From Centroberyx gerrardi (lineage: Eukaryota > Chordata > Actinopteri > Beryciformes > Berycidae): a DNA stretch of 64,000 nucleotides. Shown piece by piece: positions 37,321-51,559 of the stretch. The notes below the pieces were generated by a model. That model was not told the origin of the DNA. It saw nothing but the letters and a program-made list of their open reading frames with translations, and searched no databases. The stretch spans positions 16,037,572 through 16,101,571 of the forward strand of contig NC_136008.1 in NCBI RefSeq assembly GCF_048128805.1, in the 5' to 3' direction. The first letter of the stretch is position 1. Every line of letters begins with the position of its first letter. The position numbers and the translations under genes were made by a program.

Positions 37321-39099
37321 AGTTTCCATTAGAGGTGCCCTCCCCCTTTCTTTAGGTGCTGTTGTGTTTACTTCCTCCATGCTAATGTTGCATCCCACAG
37401 CCTGCTGACAGCTATGGAGCATTGCTTCCTGTAGCTGTCAACACTGTTGATATCACATCTATTGACTTTACCCAGTGGGAAGAGAAAAACAGATAGGAAA
37501 AACTGTGTTTGGGTGTGTGGAGTCGTGTTTACAGTGCTTGAGCTTTAGCCTATGTGTTAAAGAATTGTATTATTTGACAGAACATTTTGGTTAGTTCATT
37601 GCCGTTTATCCCAGGTTACAGTGTCACTGAAATGGATAAAAAAACTAAATTGTTGGATTTTGTATTCATGTTTTTGGGTGGAAATTTACTTTGCAGCAAT
37701 TAAAAAAGGATAAATTCAACTAGCTTAACTGCCCACTACTGGAAGTCTATATCGCTCTCCTAGTATGGAGCAGGAATCTCTCTTTTTTTTTTTGTTTCAT
37801 TTGTAGACATGGAGACAGAGTAACAAACATGCTCAGCACACCAGAAGCCCCTAATGGCTGCATCATGGTTAAATTGACTGGAAAATGCTGTTTTAATTTC
37901 CATGTTAATTGAAATGGACTAATTGTTAATATATTCTGAGAGCAAAGTACCAAAATGGAATAATTTTCCCAAAATTTAATCCATTTAGAAATGGCTTTGG
38001 AACTGATCATGGTTTTTGTCAGTCCATGCATTAAAAATGAATCAAGGATAGCTAAATTAATTCTAGTCTCATAAAGTTATATCGACTTTACAGACAGAAT
38101 ATTTGCTAGTTAAATTCAGAGACATGGACAGTGCAAAAGAAGTCCACTTGAAAACAATTGCCATTGTTTTTCCATTTTTTAAGCAAAAGAATTTTGTCAA
38201 GCAGCTAAATAGGGTATTCTTCATGGTCTCCCTTCTTCACAGGCAACTATAGAAATTAGCCCTACGTTTCTCGGCTCTCACACATGGATACACACGCTTG
38301 CATGGACACAAGAAAAATTTCTTTTCTTCTGTCAGCATTCCTGGCCAACAATGGCTAGATTAGTGGACGTGAGGGCCCCCTCGGGGGCACGTATTGTGGC
38401 ACAGAATACCCTCGGCAGGAACAGCTGGTAGGGGTTAATGGCTACTGAACCTCTCAGCCGGAGCCCTTTCTCTATTGTGTGTTCCGCTCATGGGAAGGAA
38501 GGAGGCCACTGACAGCTTCTGGGGTGTGAGGAACCCTCAGAACAGCACCCGGGTCACCCCAAATGGGGAGCAGGGCAGAGGGTGGGGGAAGGAGTAAGGG
38601 GGAGGGGACCTTGATGCTGAGGGTGGTAGGATGGTGGCAATAGGGAACTCTCTGTGGACCAGGAACCAAAAGCTGCACATCAACACAGCCAACAGTAAAA
38701 TTAGCATCAGTGTATATTCAGCAGATAACAATAAGGGCTGGACAATGGGAGGGGCGCACTGTACACAGCGAGGGGGGTGAAGAGGACAGCGCGGCTCTGC
38801 GGAGGCTGACTCTGACATCTACTCATCATGTGAGGTGATATTTACATGCAATAAAGGCACAGCCAGTATCGTAACTCGCAAAGTTTAATTGCTGCTCATG
38901 CTCTTTCCACATGATTCTTAATGCATGCTGAAAATCAAATAAATATAAAAAATAAATAAACCCTATCTGTATTACTGATTAAAAAAAAAATATTTTCACT
39001 TTTGAAAGGTAGCTTTTTTGAAGTAATGGCCATCCAGGATAATCAGCCTGACAATCTGTATGTAAATGTTCACTGGGGGAAAAAAAGCCTTTAAAAAGC
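37321..39099. other. Spacer with weak candidate block 38330-38480
   Basis: Mostly AT-rich. A GC-richer block lies at 38330-38480 and a purine-rich GGGGAAGG stretch at 38560-38620. No gene is recognised. Confidence 0.35.
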
Positions 39100-39800
39100 A
39101 TTGTCAAAGCTCCCGCTCCCACAAATGATGTCTGGTCCAGAATCTCCTTGCATCTTAATGATCCTGTTGCCTCATTTTAGTGATAGCCTGATGTGATCTA
39201 GGGCCGGGGTCACTCTACTGGGGCTTCTCTTCTGTAATGGCCCCATGCATTAGTATTCAAAGCTGCGGATACACAGGAATAAGCAGTCCTCAGATGCTGC
39301 CTCTTGGCTCTCTGTGTGTTTCAAGACCAGCTCTCCCCTCAATCCTCCCTATGTGTGTGTGGCCTGCGTCGCCTTGTCTCGCAGGCATCACAGGGCTCAA
39401 GCCTTGCCACCCAGAGGAGCCCCTCTGTCAGCACCAGAGGGACTGCACCTCAGGATTAATCCCTCAGTTACTCACCCCCCGCTGGGCAGCGTGGAGAAGC
39501 CCCTCTCCCTGATCCATCCAAGCCTCTCACACCGCCGGCCGCGCTCATTAGACGGCTGATTATGATAGCGTGCCGGTGTAATGTTTAATCGAGTCTGACA
39601 CCTGATTCGCCATGTTACAAATCCCGTCATGCAAATTGAGCCATTTGTGCTGTTTGATATGGAGAGATGGGCTATGAAATGAAAGATTAGCCCTGAAATG
39701 AGGCACTGGGGACGTGTGCCCTCTGCTCCTGCCGCTGTGATTACAAAGATGAGAACAGGCATCTTTTTCTGCGCTGGTGTAACGTGTTGGGCCAGGACAC
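39100..39800. promoter_or_regulatory. Strongest candidate enhancer block, with octamer
   Basis: About 700 bases of even, repeat-poor sequence. The 39540-39680 core packs CTCATTAG, CTGATTATGATAG, GTTTAATCGAG and a perfect POU octamer ATGCAAAT (39629-39636). A CTCF-like match on the minus strand (plus-strand GTGCCCTCTGCTCC, 39716-39729) fits 12 of 14 core positions. Dense homeodomain and POU cores in a desert beside a developmental regulator are typical of deeply conserved enhancers. Conservation is untested. Confidence 0.38.
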
Positions 39801-42800
39801 ATTAAATTAACATAGTGTTTTTCTCCCTGCAGGAGCCCCAGGAATCAGAAGAGCAGCCTATCACTGAGAAAAATGTCTCATCTCCCCCTGCAAACAAGGG
39901 CAGAATAATGGGAGCACGTTCTCCTCTGAAATCACACCGGTCGGTGACAACTGATGTAAATAATTCAACAGAATGTATTTTTGTGCGCTATACTGAATGG
40001 CCTTAGCCTCTCAGGTTTTGAGTCCACACAGAGCTTGTATGATAGAAGCGATACAGCATCTCATGTGGCTCCAATTGAATCAGTATAAACATGAAAGATT
40101 TCTGTAGCAAAGCAAATTTAATCTCAATGTTTCAGTAGCAGGAAAAGAATCATTGACATGCTGTGGGTATTTCAATTTCATAGTGAAGACAAAAATTGTT
40201 GATCTGAGTGCTGCATTGAATTGAAATTGTAAGGGGCTGGTTGACATAGAGATGGGGTGAATTAAATGGGGGCGCTCAGAACTTCCCATTTTTCACTGCC
40301 TTGTAATGACACCTGTTTTGAGAATGACCGCTCCTCATCTGTAGCGTGCGGTGACAGTCCGAAGAAGCGCTCTCCAATGTCTTATGTGGCCTCACTTATC
40401 AGCACCCCCCCCTTCTTACTGTAAACATTTCATTTCCTCATCCTGTCAGAAATGTCTTTGTTGCTGCTTGTTGCTCTGGCTTTAATCTGAAAGACAAAGT
40501 CAGCCAGTTAGCTCCCCCATTTTCTATTTGTCTTCTGCTCTCCTTCTTCCTCATCTCTTGTGACAACCTTGTCTTTAGAACTACTTTAGTTCATGTTCCA
40601 GTTTTTTTCTTCCTCTTTAGTGAGATTGCAAAGGTCCTTTAAAAACATTTCCTGTTAAGTGGCTCCCTATTTGTCTTTGTCAATCTGAGGTTACAGTGCT
40701 GATGTTTATCTCCTGGTCAACAATGGATTACATTACCACAAACATTGTCAGATGCTTTCAATTGCACAGGGACTTTTTTTTTTATATTCACTCTTGTGAG
40801 GACATTTGTGCTGTGCAAATTAAACGCTGCTATGATTTCAGTCTCTCTGGGCAGACGGCCAGGCCCAGGTTGTGAGTTATTGCAGCAGCAGGAGCCTTTT
40901 ATGTGAGTCAATCCTCGTCTCAGTGGAAATCTACCTGTTTTTACAAGTCATCTCCTCTGAGAAACACCTGTACTGAGCAACAGGCTCATTGTTTTCCTCT
41001 TACCTACATCGTAAAGATTGAGAGACCAGAGAGACAACGCCAGGCAGGTTTGCTGAATCACTCATCCTTCCTGGCGCCACTTGGCTGACTGAAGAGTTCC
41101 TGTCAGAAACACTCCATCATGAGATATGTTGGGCCAGAGACACTAGATCCCATACATGGCTACTACCATTCATATTTTGCTTTAGTGGAAACTCAGGCTT
41201 GACGCACTCTATTTCAAAATTTGGCATATTCACAATATAAAGTCAGTTTGATTGTTAAATTACTGTTGCCTAATTATTAAATTGCACATTTGACAAAATG
41301 CAAAATATTTATCTGTCAGTTGAAAGATATTTTGTTAAACAGGAATTTGAAGGATTTGCAGGATTAACAGGAATTAGTGCATCTGTGCACACAATCCAAA
41401 TATATAGGAAAATGCATGTAATTCTGTCAATTTCTGGTAGAAAAACAGGCCTAGTCAGAAAAGGAACAAGCTGAACAATTTCTCTCCAGCAGGCAGTGCA
41501 AACACAATGTGACTTATTTTCAGCCCAAGTTTCAGTCAAGCTGCTCTTCACCATAGTTTCCTGAGTATAAAAGAGTGACTTGCTTTTTTCCGTTAAATAT
41601 AAATGTTACTGTTTTCCCAAACTGCCCAGAATATTGTAAAGTTATTGATTAGTTGTCATGTTTGGCGGCTCTTATTGATGGCACAAGAATGTGAAAGTAG
41701 CTCGCAACCTGGATGTAAAGATCAGGATTTATTGCCCAGAATCTCTTGAACAATTTTATCAAAAGCCCATTCCACTGTGACATTTTTTTTCTCCCATAAA
41801 TCAGCGAGGGGAAATCTATCAGTGGACAGTAGTGAGAGATAGATGAGCAGAGGGATGAGAGGGTCAGCAGAGATTTTTCACTGGTCCTCCCCGTCACGGC
41901 AGCAGCCTCACTTTTTCACCTTTATGAATTGGTCTTTTACTGACTGGCCAGGCTTTTAATTTGTTTCACACACTTGGAAAAAACGTCTGAACATTTAGAC
42001 TTTGCACATAAGATAATGTATTGATTGTTAAAGCACTGGTGCATTGGGTTCCTGGCTCATATTCAGATAGCACAAACTTTAGATAAATGATCCCTGGGAG
42101 ATGGATCAACCTCTATATTATTAATATATTCCGTTTTGGCAGCAAAGATATGAAGCATCAGGGGTCTTAATACTTGTAATTTGTAAAATCCCTTCAGTGC
42201 AAATTCAAATAGGCTGTACAAAGAAAAGAGCAAAAGGACAAAGTTTGTTTAAGATTTAACATTTATCAATAATGACAAGGTGGTAATATAAATGACATTA
42301 TCTTAGTCATATCTACATCCGTATCCTCAGGCACACGCAAGAAAGATTAATTTCTCAACAGAGGAAACGACTATTTAGGGCGAGGCACTGCTGAGAAAAT
42401 AAAGGAAAAGCACGGTTATAACAGCAGTTAGGTCGGATTCGCTTCTAGGAGGATGATCGGAAATTTTAAGTAATTCACAGGATGTGTTTTTTACCGTCAT
42501 ATCAGTTCGTGGCTTCTTGAAGATTGCAGATATGTATTGCGATAGTGTTCCTTTATACAGAACTAGGAAATGAAAGAGAGCCAAACCTATTTCTTTCATT
42601 AAAAAGAATCCAAAAAGCCTCATTTTGCGGACAGAGTATTTATGTGGTCTATCTAGAAATTGTATTGTTCTGACCATGAAATTTGCGGGGTTTTTTTCTT
42701 TCTTTCTTTTGATGGATTTATTCCTTTGTCATTACTCTCAGTGCTGAGTTGGTGTACCTATAGTCCATCCACCCAATCTGACTTGATTGAAGGCCTTCAT

Positions 42801-43999
42801 TTGCTATGCGGCCATGTAAAGTAGAGGCCTTGAAACAGCACAATGACCTTGGTGTTCCTTTCTGATTCATTTTTCCCTGACACCCTCTCCTCAGATGGGA
42901 TTTCTCAATAGTTAGACATCTGACTGATGTACTTGCACTGCAACTCTTCCCGTAATTTTAAAATATAATTCAACAATGAAATACTGCAAAATTGTTGTGC
43001 AGAGCCTCACTCTGATTTTCTCTTCCTTGGTGTAAAATAGTAAATGCATTTTGTGTGGTATAGTGAATTATGGTTGTAAATACACTGCATTGCTGTGATT
43101 CATTCTGCATAAAAGTACAAATTTACACACAGCTGATAGAATCTCATTAGTCAGAGAACAAAGTAAATATCAAAATGATTTTGTGTGAAATGGTCCCCAT
43201 AAGGATTTTATCAACATGGCTTTTGACATAATTAAAGGCTTTGACATTTCACACTAAAAATGCAGCATGTGTTCTATATGCTAGATGTTTATGTAATATA
43301 TAGTTTTACCGGTTGTTTTGCAAAAACATTATATAAAATGATTATCAGACTAAATGGGCACATGTCAGAACACATATTTCTGACCAATAAACCAGTTAAT
43401 ATTCTGTTTACCCATGATTCTCTGGGACAGCGTTTGATTATTGAAAATTATGTTTGAACTTGGTCCAGTTAGATCGAGGATTAAATGTATTATTCTAGTG
43501 TTGTTTCCTGATGTAAAGTTTCTACTGGCAGATATAATATGCAAATACCCCAGTCATTTGGTAAGGTTAAAACTACAAAGCAGAACTTGTTTACAAAAAA
43601 TAGGCATTGTTAAATCTTAGTTACATAAATTTACCACTGCTGAAAACGTTACTGTCATACTGTTATTTTAATGCATAATTTACAGTAAACATTTGACAAC
43701 GTAGCTAAGTATAATGCTGAGAAAACAGTATTTTGTGTCTCATGCAGATTTTCATTTTCAAAGTCAACTTCCTCATTGTCCTTAGCTGTATCTAATCTGT
43801 ACGATGCAGTGTGAAAAAAGGCATTTTTACTGTGCTTTGGAGAATCTTTTCTCTCCGTACACATAACTTCACACGGCACTCTGTTCAGCACACATCCTTA
43901 GCAGCGTCTGTAAAATGGATAAGTGGTGGAATGGCTCCACGGTGTTGTCAGGTGACATTGTTGGCATACTTGCTTCCTGCGCCCTGGGGGACAGAAGCA
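39801..43999. other. AT-rich spacer
   Basis: No gene, array or recognisable mobile element. A 63-codon open frame at 39815-40006 follows a splice-acceptor-like CCTGCAG but has no domain or partner exon. Short TTTC repeats lie near 42695-42710. Confidence 0.45.
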
Positions 44000-45150
44000 G
44001 TGAACATAAGGGATGAGTGGGCCGCCTGGTGTCGTCTACCTGCCTGATTTACTGTCCTGCCGTGTTTGAAGTAGGACAGGCGGAATTCACTCCACTCCAG
44101 TCCTTTGTGATCAGCCCTCCCAGATTACAGCCCAGGTGAGGCCCCTCGCACAGCCCATCAACTACAGGATATAGGAAGTACCTGTCTCACGTAGCCCCTG
44201 GTCATCGCCCTTGGACCGGCTTGTTTAATGTCAGCATGCACAGCATCGCGTTTATGTTGCAATGTACTGGACCCCGCTGCTTATACATGAACACTTACAA
44301 GTGAATCAAAGATATTTAACTAAAAAAACACAATGTAGTGGTTGCAGAATGCATCATGGTGCTTTAAAACATGAGTGTGTGAATCGCCTGGAGCTGTGGC
44401 ACTGTGCTGGTTGAACCCAGACAGCACAGCAAGAGCCTGGCGTCAGGGACGTGTCTTCGTCAGACCTGTTCAACACAGAAACACAAGCCAATACTTGTGA
44501 TCTGTTTGGCTGTAGCTCTTTTTGACAACAAGCTTTAATGTCACTGTTGCTGGCACCAATTATTAAGAGACAATTTCCCTTGCTTTAAAGTAAGCATGTT
44601 GTTTACATTAAAGTAGCGACTGTCGGTGACAGTGGGAATAGAAAAATGGAAATATCTACATACATTACATCAAAACTTGTCGTTTAAACATTTTTTTTTA
44701 TCAAAGAAATTATGAAAAGCAGCATTCCCGATTCTTATTGAGCGTGCAGGCAGGCATACTAAATATTTATATATTTTTCAATTCGCCAAGCATCCCACCT
44801 AATCAGCCACCAGTATACATGAGCGTCAGGACAGACTGATACTGGCATGGTGCGGCTGATTAGAGTCAATCAACAGGGGTCGAAACCAACATTTCCTTCA
44901 AAACAACCACACAGATCAGAGGCCCGGAGTTTCTCCTCTCAGGACATCAGATAATGGCACCACCAAATTTTCATAGAGCAAATGAAAGCCTGATTGCAAG
45001 GAGCATTTTCATTTGGAATTGGACTGCTGATTTGGTGCGGTTAGAGGGGACACCGAGGGAAAAAAGGCAGGACATAATCAGCACCTCTAAAAGTTAAACA
45101 GAACGCAGGCATCAAACAAATTGATTCGGGGAGATATTGTAAGGGAGCTG
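44000..45150. promoter_or_regulatory. Candidate regulatory region, several blocks
   Basis: Blocks at 44000-44230 and 44790-45140 are even and GC-richer. The second has CACCTAATCAGCC and GGCTGATTAGAG, the same TAATC/GATTA core in opposite orientations about 55 bases apart, a bicoid-class homeodomain arrangement. Function is inference. Confidence 0.28.
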
Positions 45151-46070
45151 ATCTGTCCCAAGAGCGAAAACAGACTTAAATCTGACATTTTGTGTTGCAG
45201 TACAATCAGTGGATTGTTGAACCAACAGCATCCAGTCTGGTCATACATTTGCTTTGAAATATCTGCAGCACTTGATAAATATTAGTTATGCCAAAGGTAA
45301 TAAGGACTGGGAATTCAGTGTAGGTGAAGTCATCAGCACGTTTGCAGAGCTTATGAAAAAGAGACAATGCATAAATCAATAAAAACAAAAACTAAACTAA
45401 AAACTTATCTTTGTATAGTCACTCATATACAAAAAATATTATTTATTTGTTTCACTTTGGATTGTTTCTGAAAACGTCCCTGTTAGTGTTGAATTGAATT
45501 ATTCACAAATGTTATATTTTTTGCATAAAACTGCACTTTTGTCAAACAAAATTAAAAAGCAGTTCAGTATACACACTTATGCCCCACACTTCACACATAT
45601 CTAGCTAGAACAATATAGAATAGACTTGTTATTTTGCAAGTTATCAGTTTGGTTTTCAAATGATTTTCACATTAGCTACAACTTTGTTCCATTCTGACAG
45701 AAGGTCATCAATATTTTCAAAACCAAAATTGGCATGTCAAGGTTACTTTAGCTCCTTTGTCACCATATGTTATGAGATCCATTACCTATTGCTGGAATTA
45801 CATTCAGTTCAATTATTTTTGTCTTGTGTGCTCTGTATTTGTGAATATTTTCAATCTCTGTTTAAAACAATATACAGTATATATATAAAAAATAACACTC
45901 TAAGCACCCGTGTAAACTTCCAACTGTGACACTCACCATGGCTGAACATGACTCTCTGTGGTTGAGCGTTTAGGATTAACAGTCATTAATGAATGTGCAT
46001 GCAAGTGACCTCCCAAGATTTGTACTATCGCTTTCTCAAACACACATACTCTCTCTCTGTCTCTCTCTCA

Positions 46071-46111
<41 letters not shown>

Positions 46112-48929
46112 TTTCTGGATGCCATGAGTGAGGAGACAGAAGTGGCAGTACATATACAGCAGAAGGTTAAATTGTGCGAAATGTATTTTTACACCACTTT
46201 GGTGTGGTGTTACTCTGGTACAGCCAAGTCTCCATCTATGGCATGGATAGTTTTCTCCTTGAAACTGAAACATATTGAGAGAATATTCATAGAAACCAAC
46301 ATATAAATGTACTGAGGCATATAAACAACTCACAACTGAATCTAATAATTAATTATTACATTTAATTAATAGTGAATCTATAACTTCTAAGGTCTCAGTG
46401 AATCTATAACTTCTAAGGTCTCTAACTAAAGCTATTTGTATATTTTTTTTTAAATCAGAAATTTTTCAGCCAAGATCATGTCTTATAGTACAATAAGAAC
46501 AAATCCGTTTTCTCTTTTTTACAGTAATAAGGTCAGGGATTAGATGCAATATCAGATTTCACATCGTGAGATTTCAGACAGAAAGAACATAGATTTGTTA
46601 GAGTAGGACTCTCAAAGGCTTGGCTATATTTCCTCCCTTTCCCCCTCTTTCATTTGCCAATAAAGAGGACGACTGCTGTGAAATAAACATCACTACAGTG
46701 ACTTCCATTAACATGTGTCAGATAAGAGACTTTCAAGTGTCTTCAGAGAACTAAATAATTGCTATTGATACTTTAGCATTTCAATGGCCACCTTAACTCT
46801 GAAAGCTGTCATTGTTTTTATTTAAGGCTCAGGCCTTATACTCCTGGTATCAGTTAAGTCTCCCATTGAGGAGGAAATCAGAAGGCCAACATTTAAATGA
46901 GGGATAAGAGGCCTTTGTATGTCAAGAGCTAAAAGGACCTGTTTTGTCTTGCATCACTATATTGTCATTTCAATGAATTACTTCAAGGGCAAACAAAGTA
47001 ATAGTGACAGCACTCACATTGTGTACATAATGAATATTTTTTTAAATAAAAGGCCTTCCCTCACCCAATTCATTTTTGCATAATTGATATCAGTCCCACG
47101 CTGATTGACACTTCAAAATGAAACGCGTCTACTAAAAAAAGTTGATGGAATGGAGGTGGAGCGGTTTATTCATTCGGGGAAAGACAACAAGACAAAGACA
47201 GACATTTGCACTTGGGCATCATCAGTGGTGTAAAGGTGATGATGGCCTTTTGATGAAATGTTTATCTTTGTCTCTTTATCCTCCACTGAATGACGTTTTA
47301 AAAGAGACATCTTGCTTTTTGAGTGCGGATCACTTCACCTTATCCAGTTTCCTGCGTTTTGGTCAAAACACAGGTTCATACAATTTGTGTTGCCCAAAGT
47401 GTAAATTTGCATGTGGACATCACAGGTCAAAGTTTGTTTTGGTTATGCAGATTCACTCTGCTGAATACAGAATAGTCAGCTGCTAGTCACAGTTATGAGA
47501 GCATTTGTACTCGTCACTTTAGGTTCTTATGGGTAAATTGTAAACTACCAATGACCAATATTTTACAGGAGCAGGGTCAAATAAATCCCAAAATTCATCA
47601 ATTAATTCACGCCTTACTTTATATATTTTAATAAATGCTTCGCAAGAAAGGTAATACTATAGCATAATTCTGTTTAAAATGACACAATACCTATATGATG
47701 CCTTACAGTGAGTGACTATTTCACTGCATCGTATTCTGCGAAATGTAATGCTATCTCTGCAAGTCAGTGATGGCAGCTTGGTCATCCTCTGTCCCAAACC
47801 GTTAGAACTGTGTATGAACTTACACTGGATTGACAAATCTTTGCATGGGGTTCTTGGAGCAGCAGTGAGTCCCAAATTGAATTACATGCACATTTCTCAG
47901 CCACAAAGGGGAGCCATCACTAATTAAAACCATGTGATTGATGACAGTGACGCTTCATGCCAAAGGAGGATAAATCACTCTCACAGTCACTTTGCTGCAT
48001 TGGTTTCTGTCTCCACACCATAGGCTACTGTAAGTTCAACACTTACTCAGCTGAGAGGAATATACAATTACAAGAAGAGAATCTCTTTGTAAAAACCTGT
48101 GGATTGTTTTGAGTATTTTGTTTTGATAAGAAATTCAATGTCTATTACAGTATGTCCTTCAGAGTGCAGCTTCTTAGTCTGTTACGTGAGATAATCTCAG
48201 AAAGAAATAGTCATTATGTAGGCCAACATTAGTGTATGAATCTCTGTCTAATGTGTATAACTTTGACCTGCCATAAACATACATGCTCTTAATTATGTTA
48301 CGCCAAGTGAAACTATGACCCTTTAAAAGGCAAGCTGTCAACCTATCCATCCAGGGACATCACTTTGTGAGTAATCGCTGTCTAATGGCTTTTGAACCGA
48401 GTCAATGCATGGTACACACAAACCTATATGCACTCACGCACACACACGCACGCACACAGTTCTGAAGCTTCCAATCTTTTCAACCTGTAGTCGTCTCTCG
48501 TGATCAGAGCCATGTTTTCCTTTGGTGTCCTACGCACAGACTAACCAAAGCAGGATTGGCACTGCTTTAATTGGGGAAACTGAGACCACAGACAGCAGGA
48601 CACTGTAAATGATTCCCCATAACTATCTACAGCACTAATTAGGCAAAAAAAAAAAAAAGTCTTACGCTCGCTCGAGATTTAGACCCACCGATTTATCAAA
48701 CATATTGCATTATCTGAATAGGAGATTAAATTTGGCACTATTGCAGATTCGTGCTCACATATTAATTTCTGAGCCTATAATATCAATCTTTTTTTTTTAG
48801 CTCAGTCTGTCAAAAAAAAACCTGAAATGAATGCAAGGCAGTTACAACAACAGCCCTTCTTGTTGGAGTTGTTGTCAAGTACAAGAACTGCAGAGAGGAA
48901 AAAAAAACAAATCAAAGTTTTTAATACCA
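45151..48929. other. AT-rich spacer
   Basis: No supportable gene. A CT/CA compound repeat is listed at 46049-46110. A direct repeat of AGTGAATCTATAACTTCTAA occurs near 46371 and 46397. The rest shows nothing I can name. Confidence 0.45.
46049..46110 (+). repeat. (CT)n(CA)n compound microsatellite
   Basis: An interrupted CT run followed by about 16 CA units. Confidence 0.95.
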
Positions 48930-49440
48930 TTTTAGGTATGAATCGTCCTCAGGATGATAACCTGGATGTTGCCACGCTGCCATGGGGAAATCCATATTGG
49001 CTCTCCCTCTAGGTGGACTATTACAGTGGTCTGAAACTGCTGTCTTTGGCCAAGAACAATTTTGCACTCTTAAGCTGCAAGCAAGTCAGATCCTGTCAGT
49101 GGGTTAGTTTTGTTCAAGGGACCAATTAGTGGGTCCTACCTTAGCCTGCAGCTAAAAAGCCTAATGGTGGGGGCATCCACCTGAGAGGTGCAGCGCTCTC
49201 CCCACTGGGCTTTAATTTGAGAGAGGGGTGGGTGGCGGCTTCTGAGGCTTTTACCATTACACAGGACTTCATTGTGGCTGCTGACCGTTTGATCTTAAAA
49301 TAATTTACTTAATGATCTCACCACGGGAGCAATTGGTGCTGCTCGATTAGTCTGCAAGGTCTAATGGACATGGGAAAGAAAGAGGAGGAGGGGAAAGGAG
49401 AGGGAGAAGGGGGATGGCACGGTAAGGACTAAATGAATCT
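48930..49440. promoter_or_regulatory. Candidate conserved non-coding element
   Basis: Even-composition block with GACCAATTAGTGG, TTTACTTAATGATC and GCTCGATTAGTC cores, ending in a purine-rich tract at about 49370-49415. Texture resembles the other candidate elements in this desert; conservation untested. Confidence 0.28.
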
Positions 49441-51559
49441 GCTATGTAACCTTGGGGAGGCACATTTTTTAGCATAAATTCAGAGGTGAAATTGTGACAG
49501 TGTTTGAGCTGTTACAATTTCTGTTTAATAAAAATTAATAAAAAGGAAACAAATGCACATTATAACTGCTCGTTTATTAATATTTTACCATATGAAAGGA
49601 AATAAAGACATTGTGACGTATGAAGTGACAATTTGAATATACACTATGCTCTATGTGTTTGAATATACACTATGTTTACCTGCAGCTCTTAAGTGATGTG
49701 AAGGGTGAAGGGTTCTTTGCATTGATCCATCAGACTACAGCCAAGTAGTTATTGCAGTGTGGCGGTAACTAGTACACCAGTTATACTGTATTTAGAATAA
49801 CTAATATTTATATTCATGGCCAGGATCTACATTCACATTTTAGGATTTATCATATCCAGAGCAACTCATCCCGATTCCATTTTTTTTTTTTTTTACGTAA
49901 TCAAACAAGCAGCATTTATTATTTATTTTTATTATATGTGTCTATATTTTTCCTTAGTTTGCATGGACAAATACTAATTGAATTAAGAGTTCCACATAAT
50001 TGCAATAAAACTAATGTCTGCTTCGGCAAGCCATTAAAGAAAACCTAGGCTACATGAATTACAATTTAAACATTACAATTTAATATTTTACTATAATTTA
50101 TCATATGAAGAGCTAAGAATAATAAAACATCAACCTAAAGAACACAGGTGTTACACTGTTAAATTTCCCATCCTCACATTGCCTCTCTAAGTGTTAACAA
50201 ACATGTATAAGGGTGAAGACAAACATGAATGAAAGACAACCCAAACCCCAAGGAGCTTCAGGGACTCACAGAGTTGAAAAGGTCACTCCACTTGCAGCAC
50301 AGACTCGGCCACACGGCCGAAAAACCTTCCTGACCCCTGCGCCTATACAACAAGGCAAAGAGAGGGGGATGGGGTCTAATGCATCCATTAGAAAACAAGA
50401 TAGCTAGAGTCAGGTAAGTTGGTGCAGTTTACAGCAATCCCTCTGGCAGCGTTTGAAAGGGGAGAAGGGGGTTGTGATTAGCACAGATCACTGTTATTAA
50501 ACCAGGGAGGAAGGTTGTTAGTGCACATGAAGTTGTCTGTGACATGTCATGACAAAATCTGGCTCATTGGCAGGAAGAACCCAAATAAATCTCTGAATGG
50601 AAAGTTTTTGACGGGCAGATGCAGTGTAATTTGGTGTCATCACATTTAATGGTGAACTACATCTGTTCCTCGTGTCAGCGTTATTCAGAAAAAAGCCTGG
50701 TTATAGTAATAGTCCAATGATAGCTGCCATAGAAGCCTACAGAGGTTGGCATTGATTTTCAGTTTATTGTCATAAACCATGCCAAACGCTTCAAAGAAAC
50801 ATATGAATGAAATGTAGTGATAGTATGCTATCTATCTTCTAAACTGTCAGCCTTTCATTCACACAATCATAAGTCTGACAACAACGGCAGTGGGGAATTA
50901 AACACAACAGAATCTTTTTTTTTTTTTTTTCATTTTTTTCATTTCTCAAAGCATTTAGAATAGTAACTTAAGCTAAACCCTTGATTTCAATCCACTTTGC
51001 ATGAGAAAAGGATGAGCTCCCAAAGCTTCAATTAAAATATCAAGTAGATGCCAAATAATGTGGTTGCTGCAGAGAGGACAAACACTTGAGCTGCGAATGA
51101 ATGCCATTCACTTTGCACTCTTGATTTTATGTTGAGACTTTTACTATGACATGAGCAAAGGTCAGCCTCTTCACTTTCAAGTGGGCATTAACTATACACT
51201 TAACAATTCAGTAATTAGCAGCCACACTGAATTTAGTGCAGATGCCTTCACTGGTTTATTTCATACACATAAGGGCTGCAGTTAAATATTATTTCTCTTA
51301 CTGTATTTTATCTTCTCTGCACTCGGCAAAGGTACCAGAATAACATATTTTAAGAAATTGGACAAACTTTTAGAAATGTATTTTCTTCTCGCCCGTTTCA
51401 TTCAGAATAACAATATTGAAATAAACCTGGCGCTCAGGATGCACTGTATCCTGCTGATCTAGTGTGATACTGTACTCCTCTGCTGAGAAATAACTCCCTC
51501 ATACATGGGTGTTTGTGTAATAGCTATCAGACAGTAAGGTCTCAGATGCATTTTAAACA
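49441..51559. other. AT-rich spacer
   Basis: Poly-T runs near 49880 and 50914. A more even stretch lies at 50200-50420. No gene or recognisable mobile element. Confidence 0.45.

Noticed and set aside
39815..40006. Possible exon after CCTGCAG
   Set aside because: An acceptor-like sequence alone; no partner exon, no domain and no neighbouring gene that lacks an exon.
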